DNA from: Clostridium cadaveris
Lineage (GTDB): Bacteria; Bacillota; Clostridia; Clostridiales; Clostridiaceae
Assembly: GCF_020911725.1 (NCBI RefSeq)
Contig: NZ_CP076620.1
Coordinates: forward strand, 3,113,001-3,177,000
DNA length: 64,000 nt
Reading direction: 5' to 3'
The notes below the pieces were generated by a model that was not told where the DNA came from, made no database searches, and saw nothing but the letters and a program-made list of their open reading frames with translations. The position numbers were made by a program, and so were the translations under genes. This document shows, one piece after another, positions 8,660 through 18,270 of the stretch. The number at the start of each line of letters is the position of its first letter. Position 1 is the stretch's first letter.

Positions 8660-10270
8660 TTACTTTAACTCTAAAAACTTTTTATTCTCAATCTTATATT
8701 TCTTATTACAATATTTTAAGTTATCTTTATTATGGGATATTATAAAGACAATTTTTTCTTTACAATGAGACATAATGAAGTCCATTATCTCTTGCTCACT
8801 CTTTTTATCTATAGAACTAGTTATTTCATCTAATATATATACACTTCCATCTTGTATCAAATGACGTCCTATTGCTATCTTCTGCTTTTCCCCTCCTGAA
8901 AGGTTGTTACCGTTCTCTAGTATAACTCTATCATAACCACCTGATTTATCCTTGAGACTTTCTAAAAGATTACAACTATCAAGTTTAGAAAAATCAACAT
9001 CATTTTCATTTCTTCCAAATAACAAATTATCTTTCAAGCTTTTTGATAATATAGGGACCTCTTGAGAAAAATAAAGCATCTGATTTCTAAGCGACTTATT
9101 TCTTATATTTTTAATATCTATTCCATTTACTAAAACCCTGTCCACTTCACGAAATTTCAATATATATTTCATTATAGTAGATTTACCTGAACCAGATCCC
9201 CCTATAATTCCTACAACATCCCCTTTCTTCGCCTCGAGATGTACATTAGAGATAATCTCATTATCCTTAATCCTTACAGAATCAATATCTATCTTTATGG
9301 CTTCAACATCATTTACATCTACATTTCCTTCATTTTCCTCATTGTGTGTCAAATCATCATTTATAAAATCTTTTACCCCCTTCAAGTCTCTTAAGCTTAC
9401 ATTCATTCCAATAATATTAGTTATGCTTCCAAAATATATAGGTAGTATTATAGAAAGAATAAAGATTGAGGAGAAATGAAGTTTTCCTGTGAAAACTAAA
9501 TATCCACAAAGCATGATTATAATGTTTTGCACTAAAGAATTTACAAATTTCAAAGAGCTACTTACTGCACCAGCATATATATTTACATCATACATACTTT
9601 TTTCAAGATCATATAGATTTTGAGATATGACATTTATCACATCATCTGTGGACTCAGCTTGTTTGATGTAATCTACCTGCTTCACCACACTTAATATATC
9701 CTTAAAATTACTTGCTACAACATTTTGCATAACGCTGGCTTTCTCTTGTAATTTCTTATTTAACTTTTTATATCCTAATATATTAAATGGTAATAAGATT
9801 AAGAGCAAAAGAAATATTACTTTATTAATTGTGAAACAAAATATCAAACTGAATGAAATTATTACTATATTAGCTATTATAGTGGTTAGTCCTTCTGCAA
9901 AAAGGTTATATAAAGTTATCACACACATCTGTATACGCTCTACTAAATAAGATGGCTGCAAGTCTATATATTTATCATACGTTAGCTTAAACACCTTGTC
10001 ATATAGTAACTTAGACTGCTTAACCTTAAAAGAAACAGCAAATCTATTTTTAACATAAACTATCAATAATTGAATCACATATGCTGATACCATGCATCCG
10101 ATTATAAGCATTACTATAGAATAATCTATATCGGAGCCTTTGCTCAAATAAAAGTTTAGTAATATAGGACTTATCAATATACAAACCGAACTAATGACCC
10201 CAAGTATCACAAGCTGCATTATTATATTTTTATTGCTCTTTAACATGCTGTTAAGACTGTTATTTTTCAC
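8660..10270 (-). CDS. ABC exporter half-transporter (permease fused to ATPase)
   Basis: The 536-residue protein has an N-terminal membrane domain of about six helices (residues 15-290) and a C-terminal ATP-binding domain. That domain carries Walker A GGSGSGKST, the signature NLSGGEKQKIAIGRH, Walker B YILDEITSSID and an H-loop in ISHNKDN. The layout fits a homodimeric exporter of peptides, lipids or drugs. It is slightly shorter than the usual 570-600 residues. The gene is alone, so no partner or substrate is suggested by the context. Confidence 0.87.
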   Translation of the reverse strand: MKNNSLNSMLKSNKNIIMQLVILGVISSVCILISPILLNFYLSKGSDIDYSIVMLIIGCMVSAYVIQLLIVYVKNRFAVSFKVKQSKLLYDKVFKLTYDKYIDLQPSYLVERIQMCVITLYNLFAEGLTTIIANIVIISFSLIFCFTINKVIFLLLLILLPFNILGYKKLNKKLQEKASVMQNVVASNFKDILSVVKQVDYIKQAESTDDVINVISQNLYDLEKSMYDVNIYAGAVSSSLKFVNSLVQNIIIMLCGYLVFTGKLHFSSIFILSIILPIYFGSITNIIGMNVSLRDLKGVKDFINDDLTHNEENEGNVDVNDVEAIKIDIDSVRIKDNEIISNVHLEAKKGDVVGIIGGSGSGKSTIMKYILKFREVDRVLVNGIDIKNIRNKSLRNQMLYFSQEVPILSKSLKDNLLFGRNENDVDFSKLDSCNLLESLKDKSGGYDRVILENGNNLSGGEKQKIAIGRHLIQDGSVYILDEITSSIDKKSEQEIMDFIMSHCKEKIVFIISHNKDNLKYCNKKYKIENKKFLELK

Positions 10271-10443
10271 AATTCATACCCCCCTCTATTTCTTATTCAT
10301 TATGGACTATAGTTGGTATTTAAAGTTTAATTATGGATTATTTTTACTATAATACAAGTATATGAAACATATTAAATCATGTCAATATAATATATAACAA
10401 AACATATCAATATGATACAATTAAATACTTTGAAATAAAATAA

Positions 10444-10488
10444 AAAATCTGCAATCAAAGCTATTTTAAAGCTTCAATTACAGATTTT
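10444..10488 (-). terminator. Terminator
   Basis: The minus strand has AAAATCTGTAATTGAAGCT pairing to AGCTTTGATTGCAGATTTT around a short AT loop, followed by T-rich sequence. It ends transcripts from the small genes at 10501-11005. Its near symmetry also allows plus-strand function. Confidence 0.75.
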
Positions 10489-10500
10489 AACTCTTCTATA

Positions 10501-10569
10501 TTAATATTTGCTAAGCAAAAAGATAGACAATGTATATGCAATAATTTTATAGAAAAGATTTTTATTCAT
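10501..10569 (-). CDS. Possible 22-residue hydrophobic peptide
   Basis: An ATG at 10569 follows AAAGGGG by eight bases. It opens a 22-codon frame beginning MNKNLFYKIIAYTLSIFLL and ending LSKY. The peptide is basic at the N-terminus with a hydrophobic core, like a small membrane or signal peptide. It lies between the 138-residue gene and the terminator. In another frame the same DNA encodes an open stretch ending NINIEELKSVIEALK with no start codon, so a frameshifted small gene is an alternative. It may not be translated. Confidence 0.3.
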   Translation of the reverse strand: MNKNLFYKIIAYTLSIFLLSKY

Positions 10570-10588
10570 TTGCATTTCCCCTTTAAAT

Positions 10589-11005
10589 TCAATCCAGAAG
10601 TTTTTTCATAGTTACAGTTGATTTTTCACTTAGTTTCCAAACTATATTATCCTTGCTAATAAGTCCTTTAGTAGAATCACCTAACCACAAATTATATTGT
10701 TCTTGTGTCTGATTAGTTAAAAATATAATTATTGAATAATCAGGAGTTCTAATATCTATCTTACCTTTTAATTTTTCCTTGTTGTTCATAGCATTTATAA
10801 CTGTTTTAATATTATCTTTATCAATCAAAGTATAGTTTTTAAATACCACAGACTTATCATCTAAATAGTTTATTATAATTTTTGAAACTTCATCAATTCT
10901 ATATGTGTTATTTGATTTATAAACACATATAGCCACTAATAAAGGCATTGCTACACTTATTAATATGATCTTTGATTTAGACCCAAATTTATTTTTACTA
11001 TTCAA
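10589..11005 (-). CDS. Membrane-anchored small protein, possibly YhfM-like
   Basis: A 138-residue protein with one N-terminal membrane helix (about residues 12-29) and an extracellular-type domain of about 105 residues. The C-terminal YNLWLGDSTKGLISKDN pattern reminds me of the YhfM-like/DUF5301 fold, but I am not sure. I chose the TTG start at 11005. It has a GGGGATGAG ribosome binding site, and the longer frame (from 11122) would begin inside the terminator at 11076-11119. No function is assigned. Confidence 0.6.
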   Translation of the reverse strand: MNSKNKFGSKSKIILISVAMPLLVAICVYKSNNTYRIDEVSKIIINYLDDKSVVFKNYTLIDKDNIKTVINAMNNKEKLKGKIDIRTPDYSIIIFLTNQTQEQYNLWLGDSTKGLISKDNIVWKLSEKSTVTMKKLLD

Positions 11006-11075
11006 ATTCTCATCCCCAATTCTTTTATTATTACTATTGTATACCAATAAAAGTAATATTCTTCTTGTTATTAAT

Positions 11076-11119
11076 AAAAAAATCCACAGCCAAAGCCTCC
11101 TGTAAGCTTCAACTGTGGA
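11076..11119 (-). terminator. Terminator after the glmS-linked small gene
   Basis: The minus strand has TCCACAG and CTGTGGA as outer arms, with inner AAGC/GCTT pairing, followed directly by seven T. It ends the transcript from the 52-residue gene and probably glmS. Confidence 0.85.
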
Positions 11120-11157
11120 CAAGTACGTATTTTCTGTGTATTGCCTAATTTATTTTT

Positions 11158-11316
11158 TTATTCTGCTAATACTTTTTCTATATCATGAATCATCATGTTT
11201 ACTATTTCGAGTTTTCCTTGTGCGTAATCTTTTTGATCAACTAGGGTTATGCCCATTTCTAAGCATTTTTGAGTTTCTTTGTATTTTTCTAATAATCTCA
11301 ATAATTCTTCATTCAT
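11158..11316 (-). CDS. Small 52-residue helical protein downstream of glmS
   Basis: The frame starts at ATG 11316 after the strong site AGGGGTGA and encodes 52 residues beginning MNEELLRLLEKYKETQKCLE. It is charged, predicted almost entirely helical, and has no signal sequence. It lies 62 bp after the glmS stop in the same direction, before a strong terminator, so it is probably co-transcribed. It lacks the SQELD motif of Spo0E phosphatases. The function is unknown. The clean ribosome binding site and unbroken frame argue that it is real. Confidence 0.7.
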   Translation of the reverse strand: MNEELLRLLEKYKETQKCLEMGITLVDQKDYAQGKLEIVNMMIHDIEKVLAE

Positions 11317-11377
11317 AAAGTAATCACCCCTGTTTTTAATATTACTTTCTATTTATATATGAACTTTATCTATCGTA

Positions 11378-13204
11378 TTATTCAACTGTAACTGATTTTG
11401 CTAAATTTCTTGGCTTATCTACGTCACAACCTTTTTGTACTGCTACATAATAAGCTAAAAGTTGAAGTGGTACTATAGCTAAAACTGGTGCTAATATATC
11501 TATAGTTCTTGGGATGTATATAACAGCATCCATAACTTTTTCAATATCTTTGTTTTCTTCATAAGTTACTGCAAGTACATGAGCACCTCTAGTTACTACT
11601 TCTTTTACATTGCTCACCATTTTATCTATTAAATCTTCTTGAGTTAATGTAGTTATTACAACAGTTCCCTTTTCAATTAATGCTATAGGACCGTGCTTTA
11701 ACTCCCCTCCTGCGTAAGCTTCTGAGTGAATGTAGCTAAGCTCTTTAAGTTTTAGTGATGCTTCTAAAGATACAGCATAATCTAGTCCTCTTCCTAAGAA
11801 GAATAGATCTTTTTCCATGTAGTGCTTAGCTGCAAATCTTTGAATTTCTTCCTTCTTAGCTAATATTTCATTTATCTTTTCTGGTAAAGCTGTAAGCTCT
11901 GCCTTTATTTTTTCTACCTCTTCATCAGAAATAGTTCCTCTAAGCACTGCCATGTGAAGTGACATAGTGTACATAGCTATAAGCTGAGTTAAATATGCTT
12001 TTGTAGATGCAACTCCTATCTCTGGTCCAGCTAAAGTATAGAATACATCATCAGCTTCTCTAGATACTGAACTTCCTACAACATTTGTTATAGCAAGTAC
12101 TCTAGCACCTTTCTTCTTTCCATCTCTTAAAACTGCTAATGTGTCTGCTGTTTCTCCTGATTGGCTTATAACTATTATTAATGTCTTGTTATCTATGATC
12201 GGATCTCTATATCTAAATTCTGAAGCTATATCAACTTCAACTGGTATTCTTGCTAATTTTTCAATTACATACTTTCCAACAAGCCCTGCATGATATGCTG
12301 TTCCACAAGCAACTATATAAATCTTGCTTACTTCATCTAAATCTTCCTTCGTTAAGCTTATCTTATCTAAAGATATTGCTTTACCTGGTACGATTCTTCC
12401 TGCTAAAGTATCTCTTACCGCTTTAGGTTGTTCGTGAATTTCCTTTAATGTAAAATCTTCAAATCCGCCTTTTTCTGCTGCATCAGCATTCCAAGTTACA
12501 TGGTATACTTCCTTGTTTACCGGCTCTTTATACTCATTGAATATTGATACTCCTGAGTTCTCCATTACTATAAATTCTTTATCATTTAAAAGATAAATAT
12601 CTCTAGTGTAAGGTAGTACTGCTGGTATATCTGAAGCTATAAAGCATTCTCCTTGTCCAAGTCCAACTATAAGAGGACTGTCCTTTCTTACTGCAACTAT
12701 CTTGTCTGGTTCATCGTTGCACATAACTCCTATAGCATAACTTCCTTCCATCTTTGCTGTAGCTTTCATTACAGCATCTAGAAGGTTTCCTTCATAATAA
12801 TACTCAACAAGGTTTGGTATAACCTCTGTGTCCGTATCTGATAAGAACTTGTATCCTTTTCCTTGAAGCCATTCTCTAAGCTTTAGGTAATTCTCTATAA
12901 TTCCGTTGTGAACAACACTCACTTTTCCGTCTAGGCTGTTATGAGGATGAGAATTGACATCTGAAGGTTCTCCGTGAGTTGCCCACCTTGTATGTCCTAT
13001 TCCTATATGCCCTTTTACAGGATTATCATTAAGCTTCTCCTCTAGATTAGCAAGTCTTCCTTTGCATTTCTGGACATCAATGTGCCCTCCATCCATTATT
13101 GCAACTCCTGCTGAATCATATCCTCTGTACTCTAGAGTTGATAAGCCCTTTATAAGTATTGGCGATGCCTCTTTTTTTCCTAAATATCCTACTATTCCAC
13201 ACAT
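11378..13204 (-). CDS. glmS: Glutamine-fructose-6-phosphate aminotransferase
   Basis: The 608-residue enzyme makes glucosamine-6-phosphate from fructose-6-phosphate and glutamine, the first step to UDP-GlcNAc and peptidoglycan. Cys2 (MCGIVGYLG) is the N-terminal nucleophile of the glutaminase domain, with HTRWATHGEPSD further in. Two SIS sugar-isomerase domains follow (SQSGETADT, GRGLDYAVSLEASLKLKE). The C-terminus DKPRNLAKSVTVE is the family hallmark. The ribosome binding site is GAGAGG. The leader carries a glmS ribozyme, so the gene should be repressed by its own product. glmM lies just upstream. Confidence 0.98.
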   Translation of the reverse strand: MCGIVGYLGKKEASPILIKGLSTLEYRGYDSAGVAIMDGGHIDVQKCKGRLANLEEKLNDNPVKGHIGIGHTRWATHGEPSDVNSHPHNSLDGKVSVVHNGIIENYLKLREWLQGKGYKFLSDTDTEVIPNLVEYYYEGNLLDAVMKATAKMEGSYAIGVMCNDEPDKIVAVRKDSPLIVGLGQGECFIASDIPAVLPYTRDIYLLNDKEFIVMENSGVSIFNEYKEPVNKEVYHVTWNADAAEKGGFEDFTLKEIHEQPKAVRDTLAGRIVPGKAISLDKISLTKEDLDEVSKIYIVACGTAYHAGLVGKYVIEKLARIPVEVDIASEFRYRDPIIDNKTLIIVISQSGETADTLAVLRDGKKKGARVLAITNVVGSSVSREADDVFYTLAGPEIGVASTKAYLTQLIAMYTMSLHMAVLRGTISDEEVEKIKAELTALPEKINEILAKKEEIQRFAAKHYMEKDLFFLGRGLDYAVSLEASLKLKELSYIHSEAYAGGELKHGPIALIEKGTVVITTLTQEDLIDKMVSNVKEVVTRGAHVLAVTYEENKDIEKVMDAVIYIPRTIDILAPVLAIVPLQLLAYYVAVQKGCDVDKPRNLAKSVTVE

Positions 13205-13394
13205 AATTAATCTTCCTCTCTTTGGGTTTTATTTAAATTTATTTGAATTTGTGAATAACAAAAGTAAAACCAAACATTTTTACTATTTTTGGCCGCAATT
13301 AATAAACCTATGCATATATCATAAATTTGCATAAAAATACCCGGTAAATCATTCTTTAATTTTAAAAAGTTATAATTTGAAAATTTTAAAGGAA

Positions 13395-13578
13395 GGTTTT
13401 AATCACCACATTGAATTTGTTCCAAGAATTGCTCCTTGGCTTTACCAATGGTTAACGGTAGTGTCTTACCGTGGGGCATCCGCCGAAGTCTTCGATACTC
13501 CCCATCCTCGTCAACTTAAAGTCCCAATAGAGACATGGACATGCACAAGGTGTGCACTTTCATTAAGTTCTGGCGCTT
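13395..13578 (-). ncRNA. glmS ribozyme (glucosamine-6-phosphate-activated self-cleaving leader)
   Basis: Reading the minus strand from 13578, the conserved start AGCGCCAGAACT is followed by the P1-P2 region AAGTTGACGAGGATGGGG, the core TTCGGCGGATGCCCCACGG, and the P3-P4 hairpins. The cleavage site is expected between A at 13577 and G at 13576. Glucosamine-6-phosphate acts as cofactor, and cleavage destabilises the glmS mRNA. The 3' border is approximate. About 190 nt of AT-rich spacer separates it from the glmS start codon. The region upstream, 13579-13819, holds the glmS promoter area and a weak hairpin after glmM. Confidence 0.95.
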
Positions 13579-13819
13579 AATAATTCTTCTCTGCCTAAGA
13601 TAAACCCTCTTAATCCCTAAGCTGAGATAATATATTATATTCTCTTTTTTATCAGAAGTTACTCGTAAATATAACATTTTTGAATACTCTTCTTGTACAT
13701 AATATCAAAACACTTCTTTTAAATCAATAGCAAATTAAAAATTTAATTTTTTTGTAATATGAAAATAAATAGAGCTCCTAAAGATAAATTTATTAACTTC
13801 AAAAACTCTATTATATAAA

Positions 13820-15166
13820 TTATTTAACTTTTTCTTCTATCATCTTTGCTAATTTATGTGCCATAATATCTATTTCTGCTTGATCTTCTCCTTCAAGCAT
13901 TACTCTAACTAATGGCTCTGTACCTGATGGTCTTATAAGAACTCTTCCAGCTCCGTGAAGTGCTGCTTCTATACTTGCTATTTCTGCCTTGATTTCTTCA
14001 TCAACTTCATGAATGTTCTTCTTGTCATTTGGTACCTTTGCATTAACTAAAACTTGAGGAAGTTCCTTCATGATAGATGCAAGCTCAGAAAGAGTTTTTC
14101 CGCTTTTCTTCACAACTGATGCTAATTGAAGTCCTGTAACCATTCCATCTCCAGTAGTGTTATAGTCAAGGAATATAACGTGTCCTGATTGCTCTCCGCC
14201 TAGCTTATATCCTTCCTTAACCATCTCTTCTAGAACGTATCTGTCCCCAACTTTAGTCTTTACAGTTTTAATTCCTTCTTTTTTTGCTGCTATATCAAGT
14301 CCAAGGTTGCTCATTACAGTGACAACTAAAACATCGTCCTTTAATCTACCTTGTTTTTTCATCTCTTTAGCACAGATAGCCATGATGAAGTCTCCATCTA
14401 TAAGCCTTCCTTTTTCATCAACAGCTAAACATCTGTCAGCATCTCCATCAAAAGCTAATCCTAAATCACATTGTTTTCTAACAACGTAATCCATAAGCTC
14501 TTCTGGATGAGTTGATCCACAGCTCTTATTTATATTGATTCCATCTGGGTCATTATTTATAACAACAACCTCTGCTCCTAAATCTCTAAAAGTTTCAACT
14601 GCTGCATAGTATGCTGATCCATTTGCACAGTCTAAAGCTATCTTCATTCCTGAGAAATCAACATCTACTGTTGCTTTAGAATGCTCTATATAATCCTCTA
14701 AAGCAGAATCTTCTTTCTTCTTTCTTCCTAAGCTTCCCCCAACTGGGCATGGAACATCTTTGCATCCATTTTCTATAACTTCTTGTATGTTATCTTCTAA
14801 TTCATCTGATAGTTTGTATCCTTTATTATCAAAAAACTTTATTCCATTATATTCTACTGGATTGTGAGAAGCTGATATCATTACTCCAGCATCTGCTCCA
14901 TAAGCTCTTGTCAAATATGCAACTGCAGGTGTTGGCACAACTCCTAAACACACCGCCTCAGCTCCAACTGAAAGTATCCCTGAAACTAAAGCAGACTCTA
15001 ACATATCTCCTGATATTCTTGTATCTTTTGCAACAAGAATCTTAGGCTTATGAGTTCCTTCTGTTAAGACATATGCTCCTGCTCTTCCTAAATCATAGGC
15101 CATTTGAGCTGTAAGTTCTGTATTTGCAATGCCTCTTACTCCATCGGTTCCAAACATTCTACCCAT
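13820..15166 (-). CDS. glmM: Phosphoglucosamine mutase
   Basis: The 448-residue enzyme converts glucosamine-6-phosphate to glucosamine-1-phosphate, directly after GlmS in the pathway. It has the N-terminal [12 protein letters not shown], the phosphoserine loop [12 protein letters not shown], the metal loop [11 protein letters not shown], the sugar loop GGEQSGH and the phosphate-binding [12 protein letters not shown]. The GAGG ribosome binding site and ATG at 15166 are clear. In Bacillus glmM follows cdaA-cdaR. Here it sits next to glmS, and cdaA-cdaR is about 29 kb away. Confidence 0.97.
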   Translation of the reverse strand: MGRMFGTDGVRGIANTELTAQMAYDLGRAGAYVLTEGTHKPKILVAKDTRISGDMLESALVSGILSVGAEAVCLGVVPTPAVAYLTRAYGADAGVMISASHNPVEYNGIKFFDNKGYKLSDELEDNIQEVIENGCKDVPCPVGGSLGRKKKEDSALEDYIEHSKATVDVDFSGMKIALDCANGSAYYAAVETFRDLGAEVVVINNDPDGININKSCGSTHPEELMDYVVRKQCDLGLAFDGDADRCLAVDEKGRLIDGDFIMAICAKEMKKQGRLKDDVLVVTVMSNLGLDIAAKKEGIKTVKTKVGDRYVLEEMVKEGYKLGGEQSGHVIFLDYNTTGDGMVTGLQLASVVKKSGKTLSELASIMKELPQVLVNAKVPNDKKNIHEVDEEIKAEIASIEAALHGAGRVLIRPSGTEPLVRVMLEGEDQAEIDIMAHKLAKMIEEKVK

Positions 15167-15192
15167 AAATATTACCTCGCTTTTAAAATATT

Positions 15193-15222
15193 AATCCTTT
15201 CTATAAAATTATAGAAAGGATT
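15193..15222. terminator. Perfect 14-bp inverted repeat, terminator of the ABC operon
   Basis: AATCCTTTCTATAA and its exact complement are separated by two bases. On the minus strand TAATATTTT follows. It lies between the last ABC-operon gene and glmM and probably ends the ABC transcript. Confidence 0.6.
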
Positions 15223-15294
15223 ATTTCGTAATCCAAGTATTATTATATTATATAATTTTTATAGATACAATGTACATTTAAATTTTACATCACA

Positions 15295-16116
15295 TCAATG
15301 CCCACTTAGTAATCCTTTATCTCTGCAAAGTCTCTCTACTCTCATGAATATATATCTTCCTCCTAGATAAAATACAAACATTGATATTATTATCAAAACA
15401 AACTCTGATTTTAAGCTGATTATAGGTGTCTGTCCTATCATTATAGCCCTCATACCATCATTAAGATATGTCAATGGCAGCAATAATGATATGAACAAAA
15501 ACACATTTGGAAGAATCTTTACTGGGAAAAAACCTCCTGACAATCCTTGAAAGATGCTGCTTGACAAATCTATTACGGCATTTGCTTCTTTTGCTAACAA
15601 TACTGCTGAAGAAACCGCTATTCCAAGACCAACCAAAGCTATTATTCCAGGTATAAAAAATGCCAATATTAAGAGTATATTTCCTCCAACTGTAAAATTA
15701 AATAGAAAGTGACATATTATAAGGGTTAATATCATCTCAAAGGTAGTTGCACAAAATTGAAAAGATACCGATCCTAAAATCATAGCCATCCTATTTGCAG
15801 GTGTGCTCCAATTAGATTCTAAGGTCCCCTGCATCATTTCGTTTTTCAAAGTGAACCCTGTACTCCATAGGGCAGTTGAAAAATAAGATGTTACTATATA
15901 TCCAACTATCATAAATCCCATATAATCTGAATTTCCTGTATAACTTGCAAAACCTAAAACCTCTCCCCCCTGTTCAAACGCCTTTCCCATAAAATAATAG
16001 GGCGCCAACCATATAATAGGATTAAATAGACTCAAAAAAAAATTCAGAGGATATCTAAAGTAATTTTTCATACTTCTTATAAATCTAGCCCTTATAACTA
16101 TCAAATTTTCTCTCAT
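15295..16116 (-). CDS. ABC-2 type exporter permease
   Basis: A 273-residue protein with six predicted membrane helices and the ABC-2 pattern. It has an N-terminal MRENLIVIRARFIRSMKNYFR amphipathic stretch, the EMMQGTLESNW motif after the second helix, and FFPVKILPN near the penultimate helix. It is the third gene of an ATPase-permease-permease operon, 13 bp after the second gene, with its own GGAGGGAG site. The frame is intact, but both operon partners are broken, so the transporter may be inactive. Confidence 0.88.
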   Translation of the reverse strand: MRENLIVIRARFIRSMKNYFRYPLNFFLSLFNPIIWLAPYYFMGKAFEQGGEVLGFASYTGNSDYMGFMIVGYIVTSYFSTALWSTGFTLKNEMMQGTLESNWSTPANRMAMILGSVSFQFCATTFEMILTLIICHFLFNFTVGGNILLILAFFIPGIIALVGLGIAVSSAVLLAKEANAVIDLSSSIFQGLSGGFFPVKILPNVFLFISLLLPLTYLNDGMRAIMIGQTPIISLKSEFVLIIISMFVFYLGGRYIFMRVERLCRDKGLLSGH

Positions 16117-16129
16117 ATATCTCCCTCCT

Positions 16130-16960
16130 TTAAAACCTTTCTAATGATCCTTCATTTTTTACTTTCAGTTCTACTTTTAGAAAGCATATTCTTCCTATTA
16201 TAAGAAGGATTATGCCTATAGTAAGTGCTGGCACAATATCTTTTAAAGCTGCTTCCGAAAAAATAGATATATCGTTTAACATCACATTTCTAGTCAAGTT
16301 TATTCCATAGGTAAAAGGAAGAATTTTAGAAATGATTTTAAGAGAATTAGGAAGTACTATGATAGGAAATGATATCCCTCAAAATATTGTTATAAAGCCT
16401 CTTATGATTTGAACCGCAGCCCCTGTTTCCTTAAACCATAAAACCAAGCTTGCAAAGATTGATCCAAACCCATAAACCCCAGGTATTAATACTATAAAGC
16501 AGATTATCCATGAAAATATATTTCCAGTAAAATAAACACCGTATACAAGTTTATATTCAACTATACTTATTACTACAGTCAAAAGATTTTCTAATATGGA
16601 TACTATAGCTCCTCCAATAAGCAGGTCTACATGACTTATAGGACACAGCCAATTTGATTCTAAAGTTCCTCTCATCTGTTCTTCTCTGATTAATGTCCCA
16701 AAGTTCCACATAGTCATATTTGACCACATCCATACCATAGTCCCTATTACTACAAAACCCATGAAACTATTGGTCCCAGCTATATCTGAGAATTGCTGAA
16801 ATCCACTGCCATCAGTTCCTGCCATACTCAAACCAGGAAGTACATATGCAAGTGGAAATATAAGAGGCCATATGAGCATCTGTATTATCCACGTTGGGTA
16901 CCTTACTAGTTGTGTAAGCTCTTTTTTCACTATAGCTTTAACTGTATAAAATCTCCCCAT
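16130..16960 (-). pseudogene. ABC-2 type permease interrupted by an in-frame TGA
   Basis: The frame opens at ATG 16960 and encodes 193 residues with the permease motif EQMRGTLESNW, then meets TGA at 16379-16381. Reading on in the same frame gives 82 more sense codons (GISFPIIVLPNSLKII, a last helix, ending SLERF) to a TAA at 16130. Together this makes a normal 276-residue ABC-2 permease like its neighbour. A single TGG-to-TGA change would explain it, since tryptophan is plausible at this spot. Either a real nonsense mutation or a sequence error is possible. Confidence 0.85.
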
Positions 16961-16968
16961 ATTTTCAC

Positions 16969-17978
16969 CTACTCCCTTAACTTCTTTCCAGTAAGTTTTA
17001 TGAATACATCTTCTAAGGATGGCTCTAGCACGTTTATATTTAAAAGCTTTATTCCGTTTTTATAAATCCTTGTCATTATTTCTGTTATTATCTCCTCACC
17101 ATTGTTGTGGTGAATTAAAAGTTCGTAGGTTCCCTTATCTTCTTTAAACTCTGATATAAGGTTTTCTATATGATGGATTTTTGTTATTTCTTCTTTTATT
17201 GAATCTGAAAATTTGTCTACTTCTATTTTTATTGCTTTTATTTCATTGATTGATTTTTTTAGATTTTCAGGTGTGTCTAAGGCGATGACTTCGCCGTTAT
17301 CTATGATTGCTATTCTGTCGCATAAGAAGTCTGCTTCTTCTATATAATGAGTTGTTAAAAGAATTGTTTTTCCTTGGCTTTTTAATTCCATTATGATTTC
17401 TCTAAGATTTAACGCTGATTGAGGATCTAATCCTAGAGTCGGTTCATCTAATAAGATTACTGGTGCCTCTGGCATAAGTGCTTTTCCTAAGGCCACCTTT
17501 TGCTTCATTCCTGTTGAAAATTTTTCAACTATAACATCAGCTTTTTCTATAAGATCCAGCCGTTTTAGAACCTTTTCTGCTCTATCCTTGGCAGTCTTTG
17601 GACTCAATCCATATAAAGCTCCAAAATACTCTAGATTTTCTCTAGCTGTAAGTTTCCAGTAAATACTTCTATCTCCAGCTAATACAGTTCCTATCCTTTT
17701 TAAAGATTCCTTTGGGTTTTTGTCCACATCTATATCCATAACTTTTACACATCCTGAACTAGGCCGTAAAAGTCCTGTTATCATTTTTATTATTGTAGTC
17801 TTTCCTGCCCCATTAGGCCCTAGAAGACCAAAAATTTCTCCTTTTATATATTAAAGTTAACTCCATTTACAGCTTTAAACTCTGTCTTCTCTATAGTTCT
17901 AAAAAACTTCTTTTTCTTCATGACGAATGTCTTTTTTAAATCATCTACTGCAACTACAATTTCTGGTTTTCCCTCCAT
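16969..17978 (-). pseudogene. ABC exporter ATPase with a frameshift ahead of Walker A
   Basis: The N-terminus starts at ATG 17978 after GGAGGGG. It encodes about 45 residues (MEGKPEIVVAVDDLKKTFVM and onward) to a TAA at about 17850. The rest, KGEIFGLLGPNGAGKTT with Walker A, the signature FSTGMKQK, Walker B ILLDEPTLGLDP and the H-loop, continues in another frame. One missing base near 17850 accounts for this. The C-terminal part alone is open as a 271-codon frame but would lack Walker A. With the nonsense codon in the next gene, two lesions hit one operon. Confidence 0.85.
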
Positions 17979-17997
17979 GATACCCCTCCAAAAACAC

Positions 17998-18261
17998 TTA
18001 AATTTCTATAGTCACCTCATCTCCGTCTTTTTCTTTTACATCAATAATTCTTAAACCTTTGTATTTCTTTAGTTGCTTAAAATTCCTTGCTATAAGCCGA
18101 AAATCTATTGAGTTTATGACTTCCATAGTTTTAGGATCTATCCCTTTAGAGCTTACTCTTGTTATAAAACCCATATGCTTTATGCATACAGTTACAAGCC
18201 ACATTGGAATAGAAATATTTATATTTTTATCATTACTTTTCTCTTTTATCCTTATCCTCAT
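17998..18261 (-). CDS. Small protein related to its upstream neighbour
   Basis: An 87-residue soluble protein that starts MRIRIKEKSNDKNINIS and ends VKEKDGDEVTIEI. The N-terminal strand pattern and C-terminal DGDEV strand match the core of the 132-residue protein at 18271-18669, so the two look like tandem paralogues. It lies 9 bp after that gene and 19 bp before the ATPase start, in an apparent operon led by the DUF2089 regulator. No known domain is recognised beyond that resemblance. It may modulate the same process. Confidence 0.7.
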   Translation of the reverse strand: MRIRIKEKSNDKNINISIPMWLVTVCIKHMGFITRVSSKGIDPKTMEVINSIDFRLIARNFKQLKKYKGLRIIDVKEKDGDEVTIEI

Positions 18262-18270
18262 AACGTCACC

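Noticed and set aside
11006-11122. N-terminal extension of the 10589-11005 gene
   Set aside because: The extra codons lie across the terminator hairpin and have no ribosome binding site. The TTG at 11005 has a good one.
13377-13580. Plus-strand open frame of 67 codons
   Set aside because: It is the complement of the glmS ribozyme. Its peptide is only a translation of conserved RNA structure, and no ribosome binding site is present.
16379-16381. TGA read as tryptophan or selenocysteine
   Set aside because: No selenocysteine-type element or reason for recoding is visible, and other genes in the window use TGA as a normal stop (an in-frame TGA lies just before nupC). A nonsense mutation or sequence error is simpler.
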